NCBI GenBank assembly: GCA_027604685.1
Contig: JADHYX010000384.1
Location: 4,232-21,098, forward strand
Direction: 5' to 3'
Length of the DNA stretch: 16,867 bases
Origin: Lobulomyces angularis
Lineage: Eukaryota; Chytridiomycota; Chytridiomycetes; Lobulomycetales; Lobulomycetaceae
The notes under the pieces were generated by a model. It was not told the DNA's origin. It worked only from the letters and a program-made list of their open reading frames with translations, and did not search any database. Shown in pieces: positions 1 to 10,279 of the stretch (positions are counted from its first letter, which is position 1; the number at the start of each line of letters is the position of its first letter). A program made the position numbers and the translations under genes.

Positions 1-60
1 TTCATTGATACACTAGATATACCATTATAAATACTGTAATTTTTCTTATAAAATAATATT

Positions 61-837
61 TTATTCATAATTATAACTAACAACCTTACTAGGATCTACA
101 TTATCTTCAAATGAATTTTTTATTTTTATCAAATTAAAAAAAAATGGAAAACTAAATTTATATACAACTTTTCCTTGCAACAAATTAATTGAGACTGGCC
201 TAAAAATTTATTTTTATTTACTTTTGGTTTAAAAAAAAACCTTATTTTAAAATTTTTTTTTATACCCAAAAAATCTACTGTCTCTTGAAGATTCATAATT
301 ATCTCCTTGTAACCAAACATGCCCTTTAGGTATCTATAAAAAAATGTAAATTTAAAATTTTTTATTTTATTTTATTTTTTCTTACTATAATTTTTTCACT
401 AAGATTATTGGTAGGGTCAATAAAAATTTCATCACCTGCCTAAAAATAAAATAATAATAATAATAATTTAAAATAAATTTATTATTGGATTAATTTAAAA
501 AAAAAAAAAAAATATAAATTTATACCACAGCAATTAATCTTTTTACAATAGTTCTAAACGGATTAATCGGTGATATACATGTAACTACATCTCCTCTTTT
601 AAATTTTGATAATTTATTAATAATTACATAATCATTTGATATCTATCTTAAAAAAAAAAAAAAAAAATCAGCAAATTTAAAAGGTTTTTGAAAAAATACA
701 TTTAAGGTAGGAAGCATGCTGGGACCAGAACTTAGACTTGCTTGAATTACATTGTTACTTATTAAAACCAGGGTACATGCTGCTGAAACAGATCCATATA
801 GTATTTTTAACGACGTTTTATTGATGTATGTGTTCAT
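61..837 (-). CDS. Mitochondrial inner membrane peptidase, IMP1/IMP2 type (S26 signal peptidase family)
   Basis: Serine peptidase of the inner membrane that trims sorting signals from proteins delivered to the intermembrane space (known for the family). Exons on the minus strand: 837-700, 642-526, 439-386, 333-266 and 199-61. All junctions are GT-AG and the joined frame gives 171 aa, close to the roughly 165-190 aa of IMP subunits. A hydrophobic N-terminal segment lies near residues 12-27. GPSMLPTLN carries the nucleophile Ser40. IVKRLIAV carries the general-base Lys80. Downstream boxes GHVWLQGDN (107-115) and DSRFFGPV (121-128) complete the family signature. DSR favours IMP1, whereas the spacing of the SP-x-NP block is shared with IMP2, so the subunit is not assigned. 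The open frame runs past the first donor into a poly-Phe stretch, but splicing at AAT|GTATTT restores the family alignment. The tail of about 30 residues after the last box is not recognisable. Confidence 0.9.
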
Positions 838-1064
838 CTTTAAAAAAATTCCAAAAATAGAAAATTTGGAAAAAAAAAAAAAAAAAAAAAAAGTTTTTTA
901 AATTTAATTCAAGAAATTAATATTTTTTTTATTTTTTTTCTTTATTTTTAATATAAAATTCTATTTTTGAAAAAAAAAAAATTAAGTATTAATTTTTTTT
1001 TTTTTTTTTAATTATTTTTATTTTAAATTAATAAAAAAAAAAAAAAAAAAAAAAAGTTAAAATA
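838..1064. other. Divergent spacer, homopolymer-rich
   Basis: AT-only spacer between the divergently oriented peptidase gene and the small plus-strand ORF. It holds A runs at about 870-891 and 1034-1055 and T runs at about 993-1009. Presumably it contains both promoters, but no defined element can be named. Confidence 0.5.
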
Positions 1065-1415
1065 ATGCATTTATTCTTACCCAAATTGGCAATTCAAATT
1101 GAAGAAAAAAAAGAAAAACAACGACAGCTAGAAAAAAGTAAACCAACTCAAAAGAAAACATCAGAAAGTAACATTGAGCAGTTATATGATACCGTGTATA
1201 CCAATCCTTCTTTAAAAAACGTTAATTTAACTTGTTCCACTTCAAAAGATACCTTTATTGATTCCCAATCCAATTGCAACTCCGCAAGAACATCTACCAG
1301 CTCTGTCGCCGTTCCCTTCTCTCCTGTTGTTAGATTTTCAATTTCTTCCTTTGTGCAAGCGTTAACGTCAACTTCTCCTACCACACCTAGCAAAAATAAG
1401 TTTAAACAAGATTAA
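1065..1415 (+). CDS. Hypothetical small protein, Ser/Thr-rich
   Basis: A single open frame of 116 aa starts at the first ATG after a poly-A tract and ends in TAA. I do not recognise it. Residues 10-40 are charged (Glu, Lys, Gln) and could form a short helix or coiled coil. Residues 65-115 are rich in Ser, Thr, Pro and Val, and the last ten are basic. The stretch is visibly richer in G and C than the AT-only flanks, which argues for coding. Caveat: the opposite strand is also open from 1393 to 1148 (81 aa, ATG start), so the coding strand is not certain. The plus frame is preferred because it spans the entire GC-richer block and starts and stops at its edges. Nothing indicates function. Confidence 0.5.
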   Translation: MHLFLPKLAIQIEEKKEKQRQLEKSKPTQKKTSESNIEQLYDTVYTNPSLKNVNLTCSTSKDTFIDSQSNCNSARTSTSSVAVPFSPVVRFSISSFVQALTSTSPTTPSKNKFKQD

Positions 1416-1646
1416 AACATAAATTTTATAGAATTGAAAAAAAAAAATAAAAGTTAGAATCAATAATTTATTAAAGAGAAAAATTCTTTAATTTATTTTT
1501 TCTTTAAGTTGAAAGTGAAAATAAAATAAAAAAAAAATTAAATTACATTTTAAATTTTTCTTACTTTTTAAAAAACTATACAAATTATATAATATATAAA
1601 AAAAAAAAAAAAAAAAAATTGTTTGAATTTTAAGTTAATGCTATTT

Positions 1647-2380
1647 TTAATATTTATATTTTGTAGAGTAATCTTTTGGTGAAATGACCAATCCTCTACC
1701 TTTTCTTGCACCTCTAAAAACGGTTTCAACTATATCTATCATTTCTCCTGCAATGAAAATGAAGAACAATAATTAATTAATTTTTTATTAACATCCTAAG
1801 ACTGTATATTTTTATTTTTATTTTTTACCTTTATCTTCCAATGCCCAATTAATTTTATTATTGTTTCCGGTTCCTAAATCAATCATTATGTGCTTATTAC
1901 GATAAAAAAACATTACAGTGCATGGATCATACAATTCATACATTTTTGTAAAATCTATGTTTTTTTATCAAAAAAAAAAAGAAAAAAAAAATATTATTTA
2001 AAAATACACAACCCAAAAATTTACTAATTTTTTTTTTATATGATTTACCTGGAACTTCGGTTATATCAACCAAATAAAAAACAGCAAAATTTTTTAATTT
2101 TTCTGCTATACTGTATAAAACTTCATCCATTTTCATACTACAAAAAAAAAAAAAAAGAATTAAAAAAATTATTTTTTTTTTACCAAGTTGTATCCCAATC
2201 GTTTCCAAATCTAATTATAACTAAACGATCCTCCTCGTTCAAAATTGCTTGATCTACATGCCAACCTGTGTGTAGATGTGGTAAAAAATAACTTTAATTT
2301 TACAAAAAAAAAAAAAAAAAAATTAGTATTTTTTTACTTATTAATAAATTGCTATAATTAATTTTTTTTTTTTACCTCAT
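1647..2380 (-). CDS. TXNL4A (DIM1): Dim1/TXNL4A, U5 snRNP 15-kDa thioredoxin-like protein
   Basis: Thioredoxin-fold core component of the U5 snRNP and the U4/U6.U5 tri-snRNP, needed for pre-mRNA splicing (known for the family). Minus-strand exons: 2380-2376, 2291-2184, 2137-2049, 1954-1829 and 1747-1647. All introns are GT-AG and the joined frame is exactly 142 aa, the length of human TXNL4A. The reading matches the family almost end to end: LPHLHTGWHVDQAIL, then RFGNDWDTTCMKMDEVL, DITEVPDFTKMYELYDPC, GTGNNNKINWALEDK and RGARKGRGLVISPKDYSTK. The first coding exon is only ATGAG, and joining it to exon 2 yields MSYFLPHL. Each intron carries a long A or T run. One of the most conserved proteins in the window; identification is secure. 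Confidence 0.97.
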
Positions 2381-2765
2381 TGTTATTTGTTTTTTATTTT
2401 AAAACAGAAATTATATTATAATTTTTAATTTAATTTTTAATAATTTAAAACTTTTTTTTTTTTTTCTTAAATTTTTTTTTGGAATGGTTTTATTTTTTTT
2501 TCAAAAATTCATTTAATTTTTTCCTTTTTTTAACTAATATTTTATTTCAACTGTTTTTTTAATTAAAATAAAAAAAAATTTAAACTTTAAAAAACCAGAA
2601 GTTTTAACAGGAGAGGAATAATTTAATTTTAAATTTATTTGATGGTTTATAATACATGTTGATGGTTTATACTATTTGCGATTAATAAATAACAATATAT
2701 ACTATGTTAAAAAAAAAAAAAAATTCTATTTTTATTCTATTTCTTTTTTTTATTTTTATTTTTTG
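2381..2765. other. Spacer between Dim1 and the coiled-coil gene, with a 12-nt direct repeat
   Basis: No gene is seen. T-rich tracts fill about 2450-2530. A direct repeat of TGATGGTTTATA occurs at 2640-2651 and 2660-2671 (period 20). The stretch should contain the Dim1 promoter and the 3' end of the next minus-strand gene. Open frames here are low-complexity Phe/Lys readings of homopolymers. Confidence 0.5.
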
Positions 2766-5061
2766 TCAAGAGTTTAAGGTTATTTTTTCAATTTTTGTTA
2801 TCAAACCTCCTCTAAATCTATTACCACCACCCAATCTGAAGTATAAAGAAAAAAAAAAAAAAATCATTTTAGAATATGTTTTTTTCAATAAAAAAAAAAA
2901 AATTCTTACTTTGAATTTACAGGTTTCAATTTTACTTTTTTACCATCAATATAAACAACTTTTCCTTTCCCGTTATGGTTATTTAAAATTTTTCTTCGAT
3001 TTAGATACTCAAAATTAAAAAATTCTTGGACATCTTCATTTTTGTAGTCTTTTGGTTCAAAATGTTTAAGTTTATTTGTTAAGATTGATGTTTTTTTGTT
3101 TCTTATATCATTAAACTTTTCGACACAACTAGATATTGAAAGCGAGAGGTTGCTTTGTGATGTTGAAAGTTCAGTTTTTGCTGGAATTGACGGAAGTGGT
3201 TCGAAATATGTTCTTTTCATTGCTTGAACGTTACTAAAATCTACATAATCGGCGTTTCCTTCCTCACTAGTATCTTCCAAGTCAGCGTTAGATTCGTTGG
3301 CTTGACTGGATTTATGAACTTCAGTTTTTGAATCAGGCAATGTGATATCTTCCAACTTATATGTACCTTTTGAAACTTTGACTAATTTCAAATTTTCAAA
3401 GATATTTTCAGTGTTGTTTATTGGATCTGAAGTTGAAAAAATTTTATTTACATCAGAAACTTCTTTACAATCTTTGTTTTTATTTGAAGTAATATCAGAA
3501 AATTTTGGTTTATTTTTTTTTTGAATATCTAGTGTTTTTACATAACTTTTTTGATTTTTCTTTTTCGAATCTTTTCCAAACTTTTTTGCCTTGTTAAAAA
3601 TCGTTTCCTCATCCTCACTCACAGATTCCTCCTCAAAGCAAGAAAATATGGATCCAGAGTAGGAGGATTTTACTTCATCTTCCTCCTCACCCTCTGATTC
3701 CGTAAATCCTTTAATTAACTCACTTTCTTTATCTAACCAATCTAGTTCCAAAAACTTTTCTTGCTTTTCTTCATCATCTGTACCTGAATCACTACTTGAA
3801 TCATTACCATTCCTTTTCAATTAAATAATTAAAATTTTTTTCTTTAAGTTTTTTTTTATTTTTATTTTTTTTATTAAAAAAAAAAATTGTGTACCAAACA
3901 ATTAAATTCCAATCAACTCCAACATTTTTTGTTACCAAATCTCTGTTTTGCATTTCCAAATCTTCAACGACAGCACACAATGTTAGATACTCCTTCAGGT
4001 ATTGATCAACTTTCAATTTCATTTCTTTATTTTTTTGTATAATCATCGCTGAATGTTCCGACAAATTATTTATCTCGTTCTAAAAAAAAAAAAAAAAAAT
4101 TTATGTTTGTTTTATGAATAAAACCAAAAAAAAATATTTAAATTTACCTGTGCAGCAACATTTTCAACATCACTAATAATTAATTCAGCTCTTTTATTTG
4201 TAAGTTCAATGGAATTTTCATGTTTTTCTTGTAATTTTTCAAAAAATTCTTTTCTCTGATTTTTAATCTCTTCAAATTCCACCTTATTTTTATTTCATTA
4301 TTAATTTTTTAATTTTTTAATTTCTTTATTTTTAGTTTTTTATGTTAAATGCTTTAATTTTTTATAATTTATTTTTTTGTAGAATATACCTTAAGTTTCA
4401 TTATTTCATTGTCGTAATCTTGTTGTGTATTTTCCATTTTTGAAAAGTTAATCATTTCTTGTTCCTTTTCGTTAGTTTTCTCTAATTTTAATTCAAGCTC
4501 ATGGATTTTATTATACAACCCTTCAAAAAACAAATAGTTTAAACTCTTTTTGATTTTTTTTTTATCACCTTTAATTTCTAAACGTTGTTGACAAATTTTA
4601 TGATCGATATTCAAATCTAATGATCTGTCAAAATTAACCTAAAAAAAATTAAAGGTTTTTAAAATTTTTTTTTTAATTTTTAGTAAAAAATAATAAATAG
4701 CTACCTGTTCCAAATAAATGTCCATAATTTTACTTTCCATAAAATCTGTAGAATCAATAATTTCTCGCATTGTTCTGTATTGAACAGGTTCTAACTTTGA
4801 TAGTTCACTTTTTAAATTTTTTACTTTCAACTTTTCTTCATTACACCATTTTTTATAATTGTTGATACTTTTTTTTTTTGCTTCACAACTAATCCAAACC
4901 AAAAAAAAAATAAAATGAAATAAATTGAATTAAAAATCTAATAAAAAATTAAATTACAAAAAATGTGCCAAGAACGCTAAAACTTGTTGGTCAGTTATTA
5001 AAATTTGATTTTTTTTTCCTTTGTGATTTTTTCTCTTTTTTTTTCCTTTTTTTTTTGCCAT
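2766..5061 (-). CDS. Coiled-coil plus acidic disordered protein, function unknown
   Basis: Minus-strand model: 5061-4958, 4888-4705, 4638-4390, 4282-4148, 4079-3895, 3812-2910 and 2835-2766, giving 609 aa. The N-terminus is very basic (Lys/Gly, residues 2-18). Residues about 35-285 are charged, heptad-like and consistent with a long coiled coil. Residues about 287-400 are acidic and Ser-rich (DSSSDSGTDDEE, EGEEEDEV). The rest is Lys/Ser/Asn-rich, and the C-terminal exon adds a Gly/Arg patch (LGGGNRFRGG). The large exon 6 has no usable ATG at its 5' end, which supports joining it to the coiled-coil exons through the AT-only segment 3894-3813, although that acceptor (GAAAAG) is weak. Alternative: the coiled-coil gene reads through to the stop at 3804-3806, and the acidic part is a separate gene with an unseen start. 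The basic start plus coiled coil loosely recalls ciliary coiled-coil proteins, but this is not an identification. Confidence 0.6.
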
Positions 5062-5569
5062 TTTTATTATATTATTTTCAAAATTTTAATTACTTTTAAA
5101 TGTAATTTTTTTTTTTTTTCTGTATGTGTTGTTTAATTTTTAAAGTTTTTGAATTAAAACAATTTTTATAAAAGTTAAAAATTTTTTTTGTTTGATTGGA
5201 CAAAATAAAATCATTTATTTTTTTGCATTAAAAAATAAGCGCGTTTATCATATTAACCAAAAAATTAGAAAAAAAAATGGATCATACTTCTTAATATACC
5301 TGAAAAAGTCAACGATGTTAACTTTTTTTTTGATTTTTTAACAATTTTTTTCTTTTTGAAACAATTAGAAAAAAAAAAAAAAAATTTGTTCATTTTTATA
5401 AAAATTTAACGCACCCTTTTACATTTATTTTTTGAAAGTAATTTTAATTGCAACCGTGGTTTTTTAGCTTTTTATTTTTATTGAAATTGCCTTAATTCAA
5501 CACCAACAATAATTTTTTTCAATATGTTCTTCGCTTGTGTAACATCCAGTTTCGCAAGCAAATTCAACT
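5062..5569. other. Divergent promoter region between the coiled-coil gene and eL18
   Basis: Spacer of 508 nt with no gene seen. Poly-T and poly-A tracts alternate. A few GC-containing islands stand out against the AT background: AAGCGCG near 5237, CGCACCC near 5410 and GCAACCGTGG near 5450. These are plausible regulatory sites for the eL18 gene, but none matches a factor site I can name. The last 50 nt before the eL18 ATG are more mixed in composition, as expected for a 5' UTR. Confidence 0.4.
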
Positions 5570-6540
5570 ATGGTTAGTTTTTCAATTCATCCCATCCAAT
5601 ATATTTCTTGGCAGTTTTTATTTTTAAAATTGTTTTTGACTATTTCAAATAAAAGAACCGTTTTTCAACATCCTTTCATACTTTTTCCTTCATGCTTCTT
5701 TTTTATATTTTTTTCTTAATTCTTTTTTCAAACAATTCTCTAGGGTGTCGATTTACCAGTTAAACATCACGTCAAAAACAGCAAAAGAAGCGAACCAAAG
5801 TCTGAAGTAATAGTTTTAATTAAAATGTATTTAAATTTATTTATTGTTTTTTCTTCAACCTTCAGGATGTTTATTTACGTCTTTTAGTTAAAGTAAGTAA
5901 ATAATTTTTATTTTTTGAAAAAAAATACTTATTAATTGTAATAAAAGCTTTATCGTTTCTTAGCAAGAAGAACTGAAGCTAATTTTAATAAAGTAGTCTT
6001 GAGAAGACTTTTTATGTCTAGAATTAATAGACCACCAATCGGTTTATCTAGATTAGCTAGATTTTTAAAAGGAAAAGAAGAAAAAATTGCCGTAATTGTT
6101 GGTACTATCACTGATGATGACAGGTTTTTTTTTAATGTTGGATTTTTTTTATTAAAAAAATATATATTTTTTTTTTGTCTTTCAGATTATTAGACGTCCC
6201 AAAATTAACTGTCTGCGCTTTAAGAGTTACAAAAACTGCTAGAGCTAGAATTTTAAAAGCTGGCGGAGAAGTTTTAACTTTTGATCAATTGGCTTTAAGA
6301 GCTCCATTAGGAAAAGGATGTGTTTTGTTAAGAGGTCCTAAAAACACTAGATTAGCTGTTAAACATTTCGGTAAACCTGGTGTACCTGGTTCTACTACAA
6401 GGTAATTAAATTTTTTTTGATGAATTTTTAATTTTAATTATTTTTTTTCTTTTTTGATTATCAGACCAAAGGTTAGATCAAAGGGTAGAAAATTCGAAAA
6501 AGCTAGAGGTAGAAGAGCTTCTCGTGGTTATAAAAATTAA
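5570..6540 (+). CDS. RPL18: 60S ribosomal protein eL18
   Basis: Structural protein of the large ribosomal subunit. Exons: 5570-5572, 5744-5806, 5866-5892, 5948-6123, 6186-6401 and 6465-6540, all GT-AG, giving 186 aa (yeast 186, human 188). Recognisable blocks are [76 protein letters not shown] and the C-terminal [20 protein letters not shown]. Exon 1 is only the initiator ATG, followed by the longest intron of the gene (171 nt). That ATG was chosen because ATG|GTTAGT spliced to GGTGTCGAT gives MGVD, the family N-terminus. Codons are strongly biased to AGA, GGT and AAA, as expected for a highly expressed gene. No snoRNA C/D boxes were seen in its introns. Confidence 0.97.
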
Positions 6541-6803
6541 AAAATTTAATACTATTGCTTTATTATTTTGTAATTTTATACATTGTTTTTTTTCCATGGT
6601 ATTAGTTTGAAAACAAAAAGAATTTTTATAAAAAAAAATATATATATCATTAATGAATGAAGAATAAAAATAATTTAAAGGAAACTGAAAATTCTCCAAA
6701 ATAACTTAAAAAAAAAAAAATAAATTTTTTTAAATACCAAAAATTTATTGCCAATCACGAAATATTTTTTTGTGTAGATTAAATAATACTTTTTTTAACA
6801 GTA
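6541..6803. other. Spacer between eL18 and the EF-hand gene
   Basis: AT-rich spacer holding the eL18 3' UTR and the upstream region of the next gene. An AATAAA-like hexamer (GAATAAAAAT) lies near 6661. Just before the next ATG the sequence TTTTTTTAACAG (about 6790-6801) looks like a 3' splice site, so a 5' UTR intron is possible. Confidence 0.35.
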
Positions 6804-7544
6804 ATGCAAGACAGAAGCAGTATCAACAGAAGCAGCATAAGCTCGCCATACACTCAAAAGGGAGGACAGAAAGCAGAATCACCAGGAAGTACAAATAATG
6901 CAGCGGCATCAGCAGCAGGAAACTTTTCGAAACATGATATAGACTCCGCATTTGAAATTTTGTCAAAAGATGGAAAAAAGATTACACAGGAAAACGTTTG
7001 TCTCTTTTATAAAGACCTCTTTGGAAACTGCTTCAATAAAGTTCCTAACTTCAAAAATGGAAACATTGGAAGCTGGCTCAAACGGGAGGAACTCAACAGA
7101 GACAATCTCAATAATCTCTTGATAAAAAAACATCTCCCTGCCAACTACTATGATGAAACTTTTCAAGTATATAAAACATCAAGAAAAACTACAATTTTTT
7201 TTTTTTTTTAAGGTTTTGGAACCTAATGATGGATATTTGACAATTGATTTTTTAAAAAAGTTTATAAAAATGGTCAATCCATATCAAACTTTGCATGTAA
7301 AAAAAAAAAAATTTAAAAAATTAAAAAATTTGAAATTATTAAAAAAATAATAATAAAATAAATAATAAAAAAAAATTAACATTAAAAGAATGGTGATCTA
7401 GAAGCAGTTTTAAAAGAATTTGATTTCGATGGCGATGAAAAGATCGGTCTCAATGACTTTATATCAATAAAAAATCATTATCAGCCTAGTAAAGTTCACC
7501 ATTTAGGTTCTCAAAAAAATTGTTCTCCTTCTACAAGTGTTTGA
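6804..7544 (+). CDS. EF-hand calcium-binding protein
   Basis: Exons 6804-7166, 7213-7296 and 7389-7544, both introns GT-AG and phase 0, giving 200 aa. Residues 1-40 are low-complexity (Ser, Asn, Ala, Gly) and probably disordered. Residues about 43-70 (DSAFEILSKDGKKITQENV) look like a degenerate EF-hand. A second degenerate helix-loop-helix falls at EPNDGYLTIDFLKKF (about 124-138). The clear site is DFDGDEKIGLND (about 163-174), with Asp at loop positions 1, 3, 5 and 12, Gly at position 4 and Ile at position 8, so calcium binding there is likely. Position 12 is Asp rather than the usual Glu. The C-terminal tail is His/Ser-rich. The pattern resembles calmodulin-like or EFCAB-type proteins with mostly decayed hands. 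No specific orthologue is recognised and the partner is unknown. Confidence 0.82.
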
Positions 7545-7814
7545 CAGGAAAGATGAGAGGACAAAAAAGTTTGTATTATAATTAAAACATTTAATAGTCT
7601 TAATTTTTTTTACCAAAAAAAATTGAACTAAGCAATTAAATATATATATATTTTTTTTTTATTTGAAATAAAAAATAATTTAATCAAATAAAGAATTATA
7701 ATGGTGCAAGAGAGAGAGAGAAAACATGCATTTGGAGAAAACTGTTTCTCAGGATGAAAAAAAAAAAAATATGCTTAAAAATTGATTCTAAAAAAAAAAT
7801 AAAATAAAATTAAA
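7545..7814. other. Convergent spacer with an AG microsatellite
   Basis: The 3' ends of the EF-hand gene (plus) and the GCNA-like gene (minus) face each other here. A short (AG)6 microsatellite lies at 7709-7720 and an AT-only dinucleotide stretch near 7640-7652. No coding potential was seen. Confidence 0.5.
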
Positions 7815-10279
7815 TTATATTGGTGAATCCAAAGACTTATTCGACGCATCTTTATATTGTTTACTCAGTTGTCTCATAATTTCCCCATGACTAACATTTG
7901 GGTTTGCCTTTTTGACTGATTTAAAATTTTCCTAAAAAAGTAATGTTAAAATAAGAATTCCTTCTAATTGATATTTTATTGATACCTTCATAAATACTGT
8001 AAACAAACTCTTTTTAACAGGGGTACCATCCAATTTCAATTTTTCTTTAAAAAATTATTGTTTGAATTGGTATTAAAAAGAAATTGTATAAAAAACTACC
8101 TTGCAATATCAATCTACCACCGCATTTATATTCACCACAACCAAATTTTTCGACATCAATGCTTTTGGAATGTCTTCCAAATATTTTAAAGCAAGTTTGA
8201 CATTCATATTGATACTTATATTCAATTTTGTAGGAATGACAAGTGGTGACTTTTAAATTTGGGTGTTTACTGCTTACTTTATTCCCCCAATACTTAAAAA
8301 TTTCTCCATGGGGTGGTTTGTTTGACTTGTTAATCAACCAGGCAGCTACATGACACATTTCATGAACCAAGGTAGATTTTAGCTTATCCTCATCATCTAA
8401 ACAGAACTTGATGTTATTATTTTTTAACTAATTTTCTAGATTCACCAAGTACTTTTTCCGATAATTCAATCTTCGCAGAGTAAATGTAAGCATTATTATT
8501 ATCTTTACAATAACCATTTTCTAGTTTCTTAACTGTATGAGTTCTACCTGCAGTTTTTTGTAAAGTTTTTGACCTGCATTAGTTGAAAAAAAAAATTAGT
8601 ACAAAAAAAAAATTTTCTTTACCAAAAAATTTCCAAATTTTTAGGTAGCTTATTATCAAATACACTTTCATTAAATTCTTTAAACAATTTTGAACTTAAA
8701 AATTCCTTATTTTTTCTAAAATTCTTCTTGGTAGCGGAGATTTCCTTCGAATATAAAGCACTATTGTAAGATTTTAATCTATTGAGAGTTGGAGTAACCG
8801 TTAATGATTTTTTTGAATCTGTCTGAATATTGAAACTGCTTTCTTTTAGTGGGGTTGGTTTAGAAACTGTTCCATTACTAAAAGAAAAAATCTAGGAGTA
8901 AAACCTTAAAAAAGTGCATTATATTACAAAACTATAATTCCATCATCTTCATCACTAGACTCAGAAAAAGAGAAATTATCAAATTTTTTTGTTATATTCG
9001 TAAAATCATCAAAGTTTTTTTCCATAAAGTTTTTTGTTAATGTATTAGTTTTTTTGCTTAAATCTAAGTCTTGATTTTTTAGCAGAAACGAGTTCTTCAA
9101 TTCCACTTGATGGTTTTCTTTATGTTGATCGAAATTGTCTAAATACTGATGCTTTGCTATATTTGGGTTACCCTTAAATTCGTCAACTGTAGAAATGGCG
9201 GTATCTTTCAAGATACAAATATCATTGTAATCTTCTTTACGAATCGTTGTATCTGGTTCTAATTTTTCGCAACTAATTGAAACATTACTACAGGAAAGCG
9301 AAGATTTACAATCCCTAAAAGTTGAAGTTTCAATTGACTATTTAATTTAAAATGTAAATAATAAAAGAATTAAATTTTTTTCATACTTTTAAATCAATGG
9401 CTGAGGTCGTGTTTAATGTTGTCACAGCAGTTGTATTCTTCTTCTCTGAAAGATATTGTGAATCTTCATCACTTATAATTACAATACTATATTTTCCATT
9501 GTCAAAATTTAGATTTTTCTAATTAAAGAGTTTTAATTTTTTAAAAAAGAAATCGTTGTTTGTTTGCAAACCGGTAATGATTTAGGTTCTTCATCACTAG
9601 AAATTACAAATACTTCATTTATTTGCTCTGAATCTGGTTCTAACACTTTCGCAGAATCCTTTTTAATATCAAAACTTTTAAATTCTAATGCCAAGTCATC
9701 TATTTCCTTGGAAACAGAAATCTTTTCTTGTTTAGTTTTTAAAGAAGGCTTCAGTGAAGATTCCTCAAAAATGATTTCTTCACTGTCTGAGACGATAAAG
9801 CTATTTTAGTTCCAACAAAGAATAGATTAATACTAGAATCGTTGTCATCAAATTTAAAAGAAAATAAAAAGGGAAAGCAAACAATAACAACAAAACAAAT
9901 TTTACCTTCCGTAGTCATAATTGTCGTAATCTTCATTAAGAATTTCCAATTCTTTTGGCTCCTCAGTAATTGAGTCTTCATCAGATATATTGTTTAAATA
10001 TCTTCTTGCTAAAATCTCTTTAACGCTTTTTTTACTTTTTCTTGCCGATCTTTTGTGATTAATCACCGGGAAATCTAAATCAATATCAAAATCCGATTCA
10101 TCAGTTTCCGCCAAACTTTTTTGTAAATGTCTTTTGCTCTTTTCACACGAATCTGTTAATAAATCATCCTTGTCATCTATGAAAGACTTCTCGTAATCAT
10201 CCTCACTATCATCCTCATTTGCATAGGCAACACTATCACGCCTGTCTGATGTTGCTTCTAACGAAATAAATTTTTTCAT
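7815..10279 (-). CDS. GCNA: GCNA/ACRC-like SprT metalloprotease with SIMs, zinc finger and HMG-box-like tail
   Basis: Family role: DNA-protein-crosslink processing and genome stability, linked to SUMO. Minus-strand exons: 10279-9906, 9800-9572, 9518-9387, 9337-8928, 8877-8623, 8573-8446, 8396-8100, 8044-7986 and 7931-7815, giving 666 aa. Residues 1-380 are acidic and disordered, with four SUMO-interacting-like motifs: FIVSDSEE (126-133), VFVISSDEE (188-196), SIVIISDED (212-220) and DDGIIVF (376-382). The SprT domain begins at LFKEFNESVFDNKLP (446-460). The zinc protease site is HEMCH (521-525) with His539 in PPHGEIF. Cys575, Cys578, Cys596 and Cys601 form the following zinc finger. The C-terminus (about 614-660, TPVKKSLFTVFMKENFKSV then PNVSHGEIMRQLSKQYK) matches the HMG-box-like end of GCNA. 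The donor at 8445 was chosen over a later GTTAAA because it gives IELSEKVLDDEDKLKSTLVH in register with GCNA. The complete domain order separates it from SPRTN and Wss1. Confidence 0.92.

Noticed and set aside
1..60. Another exon downstream of the IMP-like gene
   Set aside because: The joined frame already ends at TAA (61-63), and reading into 1-60 yields immediate stops or no supported acceptor.
2704..3018. Plus-strand open frame of about 100 aa rich in Phe, Lys and Ile
   Set aside because: Built from homopolymers and antisense to the last exons of the coiled-coil/acidic gene.
5573..5743. snoRNA hosted in eL18 intron 1
   Set aside because: No C box (RTGATGA) and D box (CTGA) pair, and no H/ACA signature, seen.
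8405..8445. Later donor GTTAAA for the GCNA intron before the HExxH exon
   Set aside because: It breaks the frame; the donor GTGAAT at 8445 keeps the frame and the family register.
9564..9809. Plus-strand Ser-rich open frame
   Set aside because: Antisense of GCNA exon 2 (SIM and acidic codons read backwards); the minus strand has splice-consistent coding.
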